The notes beneath the pieces are model-generated. The model did not search any database and was not told the origin of the DNA. It saw only the letters and a program-made list of their open reading frames with translations. A program made the position numbers and the translations under genes. From NCBI GenBank assembly GCA_023053685.1, contig JALIGW010000283.1, positions 42,532 through 106,531 on the forward strand: a stretch of DNA of 64,000 nt, given 5' to 3'. Below are positions 23,372 to 36,299 of this stretch, piece by piece (positions within the stretch are counted from its first letter, which is position 1; each line of letters starts with the position of its first letter). This stretch comes from Diadophis punctatus similis (lineage: Eukaryota; Chordata; Lepidosauria; Squamata; Dipsadidae).

Positions 23372-24697
23372 CACCTCAGAAATGAAAATGAAACATATAT
23401 TCCTGTTCCCCACAGGCTGGAAAGCCGAATTCTCGCTTGATTTTCGATTCCGAGCCTACCCTGAAGAGCTAGCCCAAAGTCTAACACAGCATTCGCCTTA
23501 GGACTGAATACAGCCAAAAAACATGACTTTTGACAAACACCTCAGAAATGAAAATGAAACACATATTCCTGTTCCCCACAGGCTGGAAAGCCGAATTCTC
23601 GCTTGATTTTTGATTCTGACCTTTCCCTGAAGAGCTAGTCCAAGGTCTAACACAGCATTCGTCTTATTTCTCAATTCAGCCCAAAAACATCACTTTTGAC
23701 AAACACCTCAGAAATGAAAAAGAAACACATATTCCTGTTCCCCACGGGCTGGAAAGCCGAATTCTCGCTTGATTTTCGATTCCGAGCCTACCCTGAAGAG
23801 CTAGCCCAAAGTCTAAAACAGCATTCGCGTTATTTCTCAATTCAGCCCAAAAACATGACTTTTGACAAACACCTCAGAAATGAAAATGAAACACATATTC
23901 CTGTTCCCCACAGGCTGGAAAGTTGAATTCTCGCTTGATTTTCGATTCCGAGCCAACCCTGAAGACCTAGCCCAAGGTCTAACACAGCATTCGTCTTATT
24001 TCTCAATTCAGCCCAAAAACATCACTTTTGACAAACACCTCAGAAATGAAAATGAAACACATATTCCTGTTCCCCAAAGGCTGGAAAGCCGAATTCTCGC
24101 TTGATTTTCGATTCCGAGCCTACCCTGAAGAGCTAGCCCAAAGTCTAACACTGCATTCGCCTTAGGACTCAATACAGCCAAAAAACATGACTTTTGACAA
24201 ACACCTCAGAAATGAAAATGAAACACATATTCCTGTTCCCCACGGGCTGCAAAGCCGAATTCTCGCTTGATTTTCGATTCCGACCTTTCCCTGAAGAGCT
24301 AGCCCAAGGTCTAACACACTTCGCCTTATTTCTCAATTTAGCCCAAAAACATCACTTTTGACAAACACCTCAGAAATGAAAATGAAACACATATTCCTGT
24401 TCCCCACAGGCTGGAAAACTGAATTCTTGCTTGATTTTTGATTCCGAGCCTACCCTGAAGAGCTAGCCCAAAGTCTAGCACAGCATTCACCTTAGGATTC
24501 AATTCAGCCCAAAAACATCACTTTTGACAAACACGTCAGAAATGAAACAGAAACACATATTCCTGTTCCCCACGTGTTGGAAAGCCGAATTCTCGCTTGA
24601 TTTTCGATTCCGAGCCTACCCTGAAGAGCTAGCCCAAAGTCTAACACTGCATTCGCCTTAGGATTCAATTCAGCCCAAAAACATCACTTTTGACAAA
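21216..24697 (+). repeat. 21-monomer HOR, unit 1 (3482 bp)
   Basis: Twenty-one monomers from 21216 recur from 24698 at an offset of 3482 bp (21 x 166 minus two 164-bp shortenings). The unit joins the right part of the 19-mer (21216-23371) to the 7289-type cassette (23372-24365) and a gaaaactgaattc monomer. Its last two monomers (24366-24697) are hybrids that mark the joint. Confidence 0.82.
24366..24697 (+). repeat. Hybrid monomers at the 21-mer joint
   Basis: Monomer 24366 begins like 27848 (gaaaactgaattcttgc). It ends with tctagcacagcattcacc, a ggattc tail and a cacgtc/gaaacag neighbour, as is normal after ttctgagcc monomers such as 21548. Monomer 24532 has the cacgtc/gaaacag head but a gcccaaag/cactgcattcgcc body like 21050. 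Both look like products of exchange between different subtypes with the 166-bp register kept. The base tctagc (a to g) near 24478 is private. Confidence 0.75.
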
Positions 24698-27600
24698 CAC
24701 CTCAGAAATGAAAAAGAAACACATATTCCTGTTCCCCACGTGTTGGAAAGCCGAATTCTCGCTTGATTTTCGATTCCGAGCCTACCCTGAAGAGCTAGCC
24801 GAAAGTCTAACACAGCATTCGCCTTAGGACTCAATACAGCCAAAAAACATGACTTTTGACAAACACCTCAGAAATGAAAATGAAACACATATTCCTGTTC
24901 CCCACAGGCTGGAAAGCCGAATTCTTGCTTGATTTTTGATTCCGACCTTTCCCTGAAGAGCTAGCCCAATGTCTAACACTGCATTCACCTTAGTTCTCAA
25001 TTCAGCCAAAAAACATCACTTTTGACAAACACATCAGAAATGAAAAAGAAACACATATTCCTGTTCCCCACATGCTGGAAAGCCGAATTCTCGCTTGATT
25101 TTCGATTCTGAGCCTACCCTGAAGAGCTAGCCCAAAGTCTAACACTGCATTCACCTTAGGATTCAATTCAGCCCAAAAACATCACTTTTGACAAACACGT
25201 CAGAAATGAAACAGAAACACATATTCCTGTTCCCCACGTGTTGGAAAGCCGAATTCTCGCTTGATTTTCGATTCCAAGCCTACCCTGAAGAGCTAGCCGA
25301 AAGTCTAACACAGCATTCTCCTTAGGATTCAATTCAGTCCAAAAACATCACTTTTGACAAACACCTCAGAAATGAAAAAGAAACACATATTCCTGTTCCC
25401 CACGTGTTGGAAAGCTGAATTCTCGCTTGATTTTCGATTCCGAGCCTACCCTGAAGAGCTAGCCCAAAGTCTAACACAGCATTCGCCTTAGGATTCAATT
25501 CAGCCCAAAAACATCACTTTTGACAAAAACCTCAGAAATGAAAAAGAAACACATATTCCTGTTCCCCACGTGCTGGAAAGCCGAATTCTCGCTTGATTTT
25601 CGATTCCGAGCCTACCCTGAAGAGCTAGCTCACGGTCTAACACAGCATTCGCCTTAGGACTCAATACAGCCAAAAAACATGACTTTTGACAAACACCTCA
25701 GAAATGAAAATGAAACACATATTCCTGTTCCCTACAGGCTGGAAAGCCGAATTCTTGCTTGATTTTTGATTCCGACCTTTCCCTGAAGAGCTAGCCCAAT
25801 GTCTAACACGGAATTCGCCTCAGTTCTCAATTCAGCCAAAAAACATCACTTTTGACAAACACCTCAGAAATGAAAATGAAACACATATTCCTCTTCCCCA
25901 CGTGCTGGAAAGCTGAATTCTCGCTTGATTTTCGATTCCGAGCCTACCCTGAAGAGCTAGCCCAAAGTCTAACACAGCATTCGCCTTAGGATTCAATTCA
26001 GCCCAAAAACATCACTTTTGACAAACACCTCAGAAATGAAAAAGAAACACACATTCCTGTTCCCCACGGGCTGCAAAGCCGAATTCTCGCTTGATTTTTG
26101 ATTCCGACCTTTCCCTGAAGAGCTAGCCCAAGGTCTAACACACTTCGCCTTATTTCTCAATTTAGCCCAAAAACATCACTTTTGACAAACACCTCAGAAA
26201 TGAAAAAGAAACACATATTCCTGTTCCCCACAGGCTGGAAAGCCGAATTCTCACTTGATTTTTGATTCCGACCTTTCCCTGAAGAGCTAGCCCAATGTCT
26301 AACACAGAATTCGCCTTATTTCTCAATTCAGCCCAAAAACATCACTTTTGACAAACACCTCAGAAATGAAAAAGAAACACATATTCCTGTTCCCCACGTG
26401 TTGGAAAGCCGAATTCTCGCTTGATTTTCGATTCCGAGCCTACCCTGAAGAGCTAGCCCAAAGTCTAACACTGCATTCACCTTAGGATTCAATTCAGCCC
26501 AAAAACATCACTTTTGACAAACACATCAGAAATGAAACAGAAACACATATTCCTGTTCCCCACGTGTTGGAAAGCCGAATTCTCGCTTGATTTTCGATTC
26601 CGAGCCTACCCTGAAGAGCTAGCCGAAAGTCTAACACAGCATTCTCCTTAGGATTCAATTCAGTCCAAAAACATCACTTTTGACAAACACCTCAGAAATG
26701 AAAAAGAAACACATATTCCTGTTCCCCACAGGCTGGAAAGCCGAATTCTCGCTTGATTTTCGATTCTGAGCCTACCCTGAAGAGCTAGCCCAAAGTCTAA
26801 CACTGCATTCGCCTTAGGACTCAATACAGCCAAAAAACATCACTTTTGACAAACACCTCAGAAATGAAAATGAAACATATATTCCTGTTCCCCACAGGCT
26901 GGAAAGCCGAATTCTCGCTTGATTTTCGATTCCGAGCCTACCCTGAAGAGCTAGCCCAAAGTCTAACACAGCATTCGCCTTAGGACTGAATACAGCCAAA
27001 AAACATGACTTTTGACAAACACCTCAGAAATGAAAATGAAACACATATTCCTGTTCCCCACAGGCTGGAAAGCCGAATTCTCGCTTGATTTTTGATTCTG
27101 ACCTTTCCCTGAAGAGCTAGTCCAAGGTCTAACACAGCATTCGTCTTATTTCTCAATTCAGCCCAAAAACATCACTTTTGACAAACACCTCAGAAATGAA
27201 AAAGAAACACATATTCCTGTTCCCCACGGGCTGGAAAGCCGAATTCTCGCTTGATTTTCGATTCCGAGCCTACCCTGAAGAGCTAGCCCAAAGTCTAAAA
27301 CAGCATTCGCGTTATTTCTCAATTCAGCCCAAAAACATGACTTTTGACAAACACCTCAGAAATGAAAATGAAACACATATTCCTGTTCCCCACAGGCTGG
27401 AAAGTTGAATTCTCGCTTGATTTTCGATTCCGAGCCAACCCTGAAGACCTAGCCCAAGGTCTAACACAGCATTCGTCTTATTTCTCAATTCAGCCCAAAA
27501 ACATCACTTTTGACAAACACCTCAGAAATGAAAATGAAACACATATTCCTGTTCCCCAAAGGCTGGAAAGCCGAATTCTCGCTTGATTTTCGATTCCGAG

Positions 27601-27960
27601 CCTACCCTGAAGAGCTAGCCCAAAGTCTAACACTGCATTCGCCTTAGGACTCAATACAGCCAAAAAACATGACTTTTGACAAACACCTCAGAAATGAAAA
27701 TGAAACACATATTCCTGTTCCCCACGGGCTGCAAAGCCGAATTCTCGCTTGATTTTCGATTCCGACCTTTCCCTGAAGAGCTAGCCCAAGGTCTAACACA
27801 CTTCGCCTTATTTCTCAATTTAGCCCAAAAACATCACTTTTGACAAACACCTCAGAAATGAAAATGAAACACATATTCCTGTTCCCCACAGGCTGGAAAA
27901 CTGAATTCTTGCTTGATTTTTGATTCCGAGCCTACCCTGAAGAGCTAGCCCAAAGTCTAA
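24698..27960 (+). repeat. 21-monomer HOR, unit 2
   Basis: This repeats unit 1 with the same subtype order, including gattccaagcc, cacatc/gaaacag at 26522, catatattcc at 26854 and gactgaatac. The match ends in monomer 27848 after gaaaactgaattc. There the sequence continues into ggattc/catcagttttg and gaaatggaaaag monomers, as at 8449-8780, instead of the hybrid found at 24366. Confidence 0.82.
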
Positions 27961-29505
27961 CACAGCATTCGCCTTAGGATTCAATTCAGCCCAAAAACAT
28001 CAGTTTTGACAAACACCTCAGAAATGGAAAAGAAACACATATTCCTGTTCCCCACAGGCTGGAAAGCCGAATTCTCACTTGATTTTTGATTCCGACCTTT
28101 CCCTGAAGAGCTAGCCCAAGGTCTAACACAGCATTCGCCTTATTCCTCAATTCAGCCCAAAAACATCACTTTTGACAAACACCTCAGAAATGAAAAAGAA
28201 ACATATATTCCTGTTCCCCATGGGCTGGAAAGCCGAATTCTTGCTTGAATTTCGATTCCGAGCCTACCCTGAAGAGCTAGCCCAAGGTCTAACACAGCAT
28301 TCGCCTTATTTCTCAATTCAGCCCAAAAACATCACTTTTGACAAACACCTCAGAAATGAAAATGAAACACATATTCCTGTTCCCCACAGGCTGGAAAGCT
28401 GAATTCTCGCTTGATTTTCGATTCCGAGCCTACCCTGAAGAGCTAGCCCGAAGGCTAACACAGCATTCGCCTCAGTTCTCAATTCAGCCAAAAAGCATCA
28501 CTTTTGACAAACACCTCAGAAATGAAAATGAAACAGATATTCCTCTTCCCCACGTGCTGGAAAGCCGAATTCTCGCTTGATTTTCGATTCCGAGCCTACC
28601 CTGAAGAGCTAGCCCAAAGTCTAACACAGCATTCGCCTTAGTTCTCAATTCAGCCAAAAAGCATCACTTTTGACAAACACCTCAGAAATGAAAATGAAAC
28701 ACACATTCCTGTTCCCCACGGGCTGCAAAGCCGAATTCTCGCTTGATTTTTGATTCCGACCTTTCCCTGAAGAGCTAGCCCAAGGTCTAACACACTTCGA
28801 CTTATTTCTCAATTTAGCCCAAAAACATCACTTTTGACAAACACCTCAGAAATGAAAAAGAAACACATATTCCTGTTACCCACAGGCTGGAAAGCCGAAT
28901 TCTCACTTGATTTTTGATTCTGACCTTTCCCTGAAGAGCTAGCCCAAAGTCTAACACAGAATTCGCCTTATTTCTCAATTCAGCCCAAAAACATCACTTT
29001 TGACAAACACCTCAGAAATGAAAAAGAAACACATATTCCTGTTCCCCACGTGTTGGAAAGCCGAATTCTCGCTTGATTTTCGATTCCGAGCCTACCCTGA
29101 AGAGCTAGCCCAAAGTCTAACACTGCATTCGCCTTAGGATTCAATTCAGCCCAAAAACATCACTTTTGACAAACACCTCAGAAATGAAAAAGAAACACAT
29201 ATTCCTGTTCCCCACGTGTTGGAAAGCCGAATTCTCGCTTGATTTTCGATTCCGAGCCTACCCTGAAGAGCTAGCCGAAAGTCTAACACAGCATTCGCCT
29301 TAGGACTCAATACAGCCAAAAAACATGACTTTTGACAAACACCTCAGAAATGAAAATGAAACACATATTCCTGTTCCCCACAGGCTGGAAAGCCGAATTC
29401 TTGCTTGATTTTTGATTCCGACCTTTCCCTGAAGAGCTAGCCCAATATCTAACACTGCATTCACCTTAGTTCTCAATTCAGCCAAAAAACATCACTTTTG
29501 ACAAA

Positions 29506-29671
29506 CACATCAGAAATGAAAAAGAAACACATATTCCTGTTCCCCACATGCTGGAAAGCCGAATTCTCGCTTGATTTTCGATTCTGAGCCTACCCTGAAG
29601 AGCTAGCCCAAAGTCTAACACTGCATTCGCCTTAGGACTCAACACAGCCAAAAAACATCACTTTTGACAAA
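29506..29671 (+). repeat. Hybrid monomer at the macro-unit joint
   Basis: The left part (cacatc, acatgctgg, ttctgagcc) matches 9941, 11765 and 18396, which continue with cattcacc and a ggattcaattc tail. Here the tail is instead cattcgccttaggactcaac, as in monomer 5301 at the start of copy 1. The switch lies between about 29587 and 29628. The monomer is exactly 166 bp, so the joint was made in register, consistent with unequal crossing over between misaligned satellites. Confidence 0.82.
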
Positions 29672-32600
29672 CACCTCAGAAATGAAAATGAAACACATAT
29701 TCCTGTTCTCCACAGGCTGGAAAGCCGAATTCTCGCTTGATTTTTGATTCCGAGCCTACCCTGAAGAGCTAGCTCACGGTCTAACACAGCATTCGCCTTA
29801 TTTCTAAATTCAGCCCAAAAACATCACTTTTGAAAAACACCTCAGAAATGAAAAAGAAACACATATTCCTGTTCCCCACGGGCTGGAAAGCCGAATTCTC
29901 GCTTGATTTTCGATTCTGAGCCTACCCTGAAGAGCTAGCCCAAAGTCTAACTGCATTCGCCTTAGGACTCAATACAGCCAAAAAACATGACTTTTGACAA
30001 ACACCTCAGAAATGAAAATGAAACACATATTCCTGTTCCCCATGGGCTGGAAAGCCGAATTCTCGCTTGATTTTCGATTCCGAGACTACCCTGAAGAGCT
30101 AGCCCAAAGTCTAACACAGCATTCGCCTTAGGACTCAATACAGCCAAAAATATGACTTTTGACAAACACCTCAGAAATGAAAATGAAACACATATTCCTG
30201 TTCCCCACAGGCTGGAAAGCCGAATTCTCGCTTGATTTTTGATTCCGACCTTTCCCTGAAGAGCTAGCCCAAGGTCTAACACAGCATTCGTCTTATTTCT
30301 CAATTCAGCCCAAAAACATCACTTTTGACAAACACCTCAGAAATGAAAATGAAACACATATTCCTGTTCCCCACAGGCTGGAAAGCCGAATTCTCGCTTG
30401 ATTTTCGATTCCGAGCCTACCCTGAAGAGCTAGCTCACGGTCTAACACAGCATTCGCCTTATTTCTAAATTCAGCCCAAAAACATCACTTTTGAAAAACA
30501 CCTCAGAAATGAAAAAGAAACACATATTCCTGTTCTCCACGGGCTGGAAAGCCGAATTCTCGCTTGATTTTCGATTCTGAGCCTACCCTGAAGAGCTAGC
30601 CCAAAGTCTAACACTGCATTCGCCTTAGGACTCAATACAGCCAAAAAACATCACTTTTGACAAACACCTCAGAAATGAAAATGAAACATATATTCCTGTT
30701 CCCCACAGGCTGGAAAGCTGAATTCTCGCTTGATTTTTGATTCCGACCTTTCCCTGAAGAGCTAGCCCAAGTTCTAACACAGCATTCGCCTTAGGACTCA
30801 ATGCAGCCAAAAACATCACTTTTGACAAACACCTCAGAAATGAAAAAGAAACACATATTCCTGTTCCCCACAGGCTGGAAAGCCGAATTCTCGCTTGATT
30901 TTCGATTCCGAGCCTACCCTGAAGAGCTAGCTCAAGGTCTAACACAGCATTCGCCTTATTTCTCAATTCAGCCCAAAAACATCACTTTTGACAAACACCT
31001 CAGAATTGAAAATGAAACACATATTCCTGTTCCCCACGGGCTGGAAAGCCGAATTCTCGCTTGATTTTCGATTCTGAGCCTACCCTGAAGAGCTAGCCCA
31101 AAGTCTAACACTGCATTCGCCTTAGGACTCAATACAGCCAAAAAACATCACTTTTGACAAACACCTCAGAAATGAAAATGAAACATATATTCCTGTTCCC
31201 CACAGGCTGGAAAGCCGAATTCTCGCTTGATTTTCGATTCCGAGCCTACCCTGAAGAGCTAGCCCAAAGTCTAACACAGCATTCGCCTTAGGACTGAATA
31301 CAGCCAAAAAACATGACTTTTGACAAACACCTCAGAAATGAAAATGAAACACATATTCCTGTTCCCCACAGGCTGGAAAGCCGAATTCTCGCTTGATTTT
31401 TGATTCTGACCTTTCCCTGAAGAGCTAGTCCAAGGTCTAACACCGCATTCGTCTTATTTCTCAATTCAGCCGAAAAACATCACTTTTGACAAACACCTCA
31501 GAAATGAAAAAGAAACACATATTCCTGTTCCCCACGGGCTGGAAAGCCGAATTCTCGCTTGATTTTCGATTCCGAGCCTACCCTGAAGAGCTAGCCCAAA
31601 GTCTAAAACAGCATTCGCGTTATTTCTCAATTCAGCCCAAAAACATCACTTTTGACAAACGCCTCAGAAATGAAAATGAAACACATATTCCTGTTCCCCA
31701 CAGGCTGGAAAGTTGAATTCTCGCTTGATTTTCGATTCCGAGCCAACCCTGAAGACCTAGCCCAAGGTCTAACACAGCATTCGTCTTATTTCTCAATTCA
31801 GCCCAAAAACATCACTTTTGACAAACACCTCAGAAATGAAAATGAAACACATATTCCTGTTCCCCAAAGGCTGGAAAGCCGAATTCTCGCTTGATTTTCG
31901 ATTCCGAGCCTACCCTGAAGAGCTAGCCCAAAGTCTAACACTGCATTCGCCTTAGGACTCAATACAGCCAAAAAACATGACTTCTGACAAACACCTCAGA
32001 AATGAAAATGAAACACATATTCCTGTTCCCCACGGGCTGCAAAGCCGAATTCTCGCTTGATTTTCGATTCCGACCTTTCCCTGAAGAGCTAGCCCAAGGT
32101 CTAACACACTTCGCCTTATTTCTCAATTTAGCCCAAAAACATCACTTTTGACAAACACCTCAGAAATGAAAAAGAAACACATATTCCTGTTCCCCACAGG
32201 CTGGAAAGCCGAATTCTCACTTGATTTTTGATTCCGACCTTTCCCTGAAGAGTTAGCCCAATGTCTAACACAGAATTCGCCTCATTTCTCAATTCAGCCC
32301 AAAAACATCACTTTTGACAAACACCTCAGAAATGAAAAAGAAACACATATTCCTGTTCCCCACGTGCTGGAAAGCCGAATTCTCGCTTGATTTTCGATTC
32401 CGAGCCTACCCTGAAGAGCTAGCCCAAAGTCTAACACAGCATTCGCCGTAGGACTCAATACAGCCAAAAAACATGACTTTTGACAAACACCTCAGAAATG
32501 AAAATGAAACACATATTCCTGTTCCCCACAGGCTAGAAAGCCGAATTCTTGCTTGATTTTTGATTCTGACCTTTCCCTGAAGAGCTAGCCCAATGTCTAA

Positions 32601-32985
32601 CACGGAATTCGCCTTAGTTCTCAATTCAGCCAAAAAACATCACTTTTGACAAACACCTCAGAAATGAAAATGAAACACATATTCCTGTTCCCCACAGGCT
32701 GGAAAGCTGAATTCTTGCTTGATTTTTGATTCCGAGCCTACCCTGAAGAGCTAGCCCAAAGTCTAACACAGCATTCGCCTTAGGATTCAATTCAGCCCAA
32801 AAACATCAGTTTTGACAAACACCTCAGAAATGGAAAAGAAACACATATTCCTGTTCCCCACAGGCTGGAAAGCCGAATTCTCACTTGATTTTTGATTCCG
32901 ACCTTTCCCTGAAGAGCTAGCCCAAGGTCTAACACAGCATTCGCCTTATTCCTCAATTCAGCCCAAAAACATCACTTTTGACAAA

Positions 32986-33315
32986 CACCTCAGAAATGAA
33001 AAAGAAACATATATTCCTGTTCCCCACGGGCTGGAAAGCCGAATTCTTGCTTGAATTTCGATTCCGAGCCTACCCTGAAGAGCTAGCCCAAGGTCTAACA
33101 CAGCATTCGCCTCAGTTCTCAATTCAGCCAAAAAGCATCACTTTTGACAAACACCTCAGAAATGAAAATGAAACACACATTCCTGTTCCCCACGGGCTGC
33201 AAAGCCAAATTCTCGCTTGATTTTTGATTCCGACCTTTCCCTGAAGAGCTAGCCCAAGGTCTAACACACTTCGCCTTATTTCTCAATTCAGCCCAAAAAC
33301 ATCACTTTTGACAAA
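32986..33315 (+). repeat. Two-monomer deletion scar in copy 2
   Basis: Monomer 32986 starts like 8781 (catatattcc, ttgcttgaatttcg, caaggtc) but ends like 8947 (cctcagttctc tail with aaaaagcatcac). It is followed by the 164-bp gggctgcaaag monomer, the counterpart of 9279. The monomers between are missing and the offset to copy 1 drops from 24205 to 23873, exactly two monomers. A private ccaaattctcgc is seen near 33207. Confidence 0.82.
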
Positions 33316-34311
33316 CACCTCAGAAATGAAAAAGAAACACATATTCCTGTTCCCCACGTGTTGGAAAGCCGAATTCTCGCTTGATTTTCGATTCCGAGCC
33401 TACCCTGAAGAGCTAGCCCAAAGTCTAACACTGCATTCGCCTTAGGATTCAATACAGCCCAAAAACATCACTTTTGACAAACACCTCAGAAATGAAAAAG
33501 AAACACATATTCCTGTTCCCCACGTGTTGGAAAGCCGAATTCTCGCTTGATTTTCGATTCCGAGCCTACCCTGAAGAGCTAGCCGAAAGTCTAACACAGC
33601 ATTCGCCTTAGGACTCAATACAGCCAAAAAACATGACTTTTGACAAACACCTCAGAAATGAAAATGAAACACATATTCCTGTTCCCCACAGGCTGGAAAG
33701 CCGAATTCTTGCTTGATTTTTGATTCCGACATTTCCCTGAAGAGCTAGCCCAATGTCTAACACTGCATTCACCTTAGTTCTCAATTCAGCCAAAAAACAT
33801 CACTTTTGACAAACACATCAGAAATGAAAAAGAAACACATATTCCTGTTCCCCACATGCTGGAAAGCCGAATTCTCGCTTGATTTTCGATTCTGAGCCTA
33901 CCCTGAAGAGCTAGCCCATAGTCTAACACTGCATTCACCTTAGGATTCAATTCAGCCCAAAAACATCACTTTTGACAAACACGTCAGAAATGAAACAGAA
34001 ACACATATTCCTGTTCCCCACGTGTTGGAAAGCCGAATTCTCGCTTGATTTTCGATTCCGAGCCTACCCTGAAGAGCTAGCCGAAAGTCTAACACAGCAT
34101 TCTCCTTAGGATTCAATTCAGTCCAAAAACATCACTTTTGACAAACACCTCAGAAATGAAAAAGAAACACATATTCCTGTTCCCCACGTGTTGGAAAGCC
34201 GAATTCTCGCTTGATTTTCGATTCCGAGCCTACCCTGAAGAGCTAGCCCAAAGTCTAACACAGCATTCGCCTTAGGATTCAATTCAGCCCAAAAACATCA
34301 CTTTTGACAAA

Positions 34312-35305
34312 AACCTCAGAAATGAAAAAGAAACACATATTCCTGTTCCCCACGTGCTGGAAAGCCGAATTCTCGCTTGATTTTCGATTCCGAGCCTACC
34401 CTGAAGAGCTAGCTCACGGTCTAACACAGCATTCGCCTTAGGACTCAATACAGCCAAAAAACATGACTTTTGACAAACACCTCAGAAATGAAAATGAAAC
34501 ACATATTCCTGTTCCCTACAGGCTGGAAAGCCGAATTCTTGCTTGATTTTTGATTCCGACCTTTCCCTGAAGAGCTAGCCCAATGTCTAACACGGAATTC
34601 GCCTCAGTTCTCAATTCAGCCAAAAAACATCACTTTTGACAAACACCTCAGAAATGAAAATGAAACACATATTCCTCTTCCCCACGTGCTGGAAAGCCGA
34701 ATTCTCGCTTGATTTTCGATTCCGAGCCTACCCTGAAGAGCTAGCCCAAAGTCTAACACAGCATTCGCCTTAGGATTCAATTCAGCCCAAAAACATCACT
34801 TTTGACAAACACCTCAGAAATGAAAAAGAAACACACATTCCTGTTCCCCACGGGCTGCAAAGCCGAATTCTCGCTTGATTTTTGATTCCGACCTTTCCCT
34901 GAAGAGCTAGCCCAAGGTCTAACACACTTCGCCTTATTTCTCAATTTAGCCCAAAAACATCACTTTTGACAAACACCTCAGAAATGAAAAAGAAACACAT
35001 ATTCCTGTTCCCCACAGGCTGGAAAGCCGAATTCTCACTTGATTTTTGATTCCGACCTTTCCCTGAAGAGCTAGCCCAATGTCTAACACAGAATTCGCCT
35101 TATTTCTCAATTCAGCCCAAAAACATCACTTTTGACAAACACCTCAGAAATGAAAAAGAAACACATATTCCTGTTCCCCACGTGTTGGAAAGCCGAATTC
35201 TCGCTTGATTTTCGATTCCGAGCCTACCCTGAAGAGCTAGCCCAAAGTCTAACACTGCATTCGCCTCAGGATTCAATTCAGTCCAAAATCATCACTTTTG
35301 ACAAA
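34312..35305 (+). repeat. Six-monomer tandem duplication, unit 1 (994 bp)
   Basis: The unit begins at the monomer following gacaaaaacctc and runs through cgtgctgg/gctcacgg, ccctacagg, attcctcttcc, the 164-bp subtype, a ctcacttg monomer and a cgtgttgg monomer. Its last monomer (35140) ends with a cctcaggattc tail and cagtccaaaatcatcac, unlike its counterpart at 36134. That tail type is otherwise found at 830, 1825 and in the 47-64 kb region. Copy 1 has only one such set (10439-11432). Confidence 0.85.
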
Positions 35306-36299
35306 AACCTCAGAAATGAAAAAGAAACACATATTCCTGTTCCCCACGTGCTGGAAAGCCGAATTCTCGCTTGATTTTCGATTCCGAGCCTACCCTGAAG
35401 AGCTAGCTCACGGTCTAACACAGCATTCGCCTTAGGACTCAATACAGCCAAAAAACATGACTTTTGACAAACACCTCAGAAATGAAAATGAAACACATAT
35501 TCCTGTTCCCTACAGGCTGGAAAGCCGAATTCTTGCTTGATTTTTGATTCCGACCTTTCCCTGAAGAGCTAGCCCAATGTCTAACACGGAATTCGCCTCA
35601 GTTCTCAATTCAGCCAAAAAACATCACTTTTGACAAACACCTCAGAAATGAAAATGAAACACATATTCCTCTTCCCCACGTGCTGGAAAGCCGAATTCTC
35701 GCTTGATTTTCGATTCCGAGCCTACCCTGAAGAGCTAGCCCAAAGTCTAACACAGCATTCGCCTTAGGATTCAATTCAGCCCAAAAACATCACTTTTGAC
35801 AAACACCTCAGAAATGAAAAAGAAACACACATTCCTGTTCCCCACGGGCTGCAAAGCCGAATTCTCGCTTGATTTTTGATTCCGACCTTTCCCTGAAGAG
35901 CTAGCCCAAGGTCTAACACACTTCGCCTTATTTCTCAATTTAGCCCAAAAACATCACTTTTGACAAACACCTCAGAAATGAAAAAGAAACACATATTCCT
36001 GTTCCCCACAGGCTGGAAAGCCGAATTCTCACTTGATTTTTGATTCCGACCTTTCCCTGAAGAGCTAGCCCAATGTCTAACACAGAATTCGCCTTATTTC
36101 TCAATTCAGCCCAAAAACATCACTTTTGACAAACACCTCAGAAATGAAAAAGAAACACATATTCCTGTTCCCCACGTGTTGGAAAGCCGAATTCTCGCTT
36201 GATTTTCGATTCCGAGCCTACCCTGAAGAGCTAGCCCAAAGTCTAACACTGCATTCGCCTTAGGATTCAATTCAGCCCAAAAACATCACTTTTGACAAA
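35306..36299 (+). repeat. Six-monomer tandem duplication, unit 2 (994 bp)
   Basis: This repeats 34312-35305 in order, again starting right after gacaaaaacctc. It ends with the ordinary ggattcaattcagccc tail. The pair shifts the copy 1/copy 2 offset from 23873 to 24867. Confidence 0.85.

Larger units (their letters stand above)
5416..29620 (+). repeat. Macro-unit copy 1 (about 24.2 kb)
   Basis: From 5416 the order of subtypes, including rare private variants, is reproduced from 29621 (offset 24205). Shared rare marks include ttctccacagg at 5500/29705, cgagactaccc near 5877/30082, the gccgtaggact tail near 8240/32445, and gcccatagtc near 10043/33916. Between 5467 and 8780 I noticed only two single-base differences from copy 2 (6598/30803 and 7779/31984), though I did not compare every base. 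The copy contains internal expansions: a 7-mer pair (13423-15743), a 19-mer pair (17070-23371) and a 21-mer pair (21216-27960). The right end is the joint inside monomer 29506. The boundary resolution is about 40 bp because the flanking monomers are themselves similar. Confidence 0.85.
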
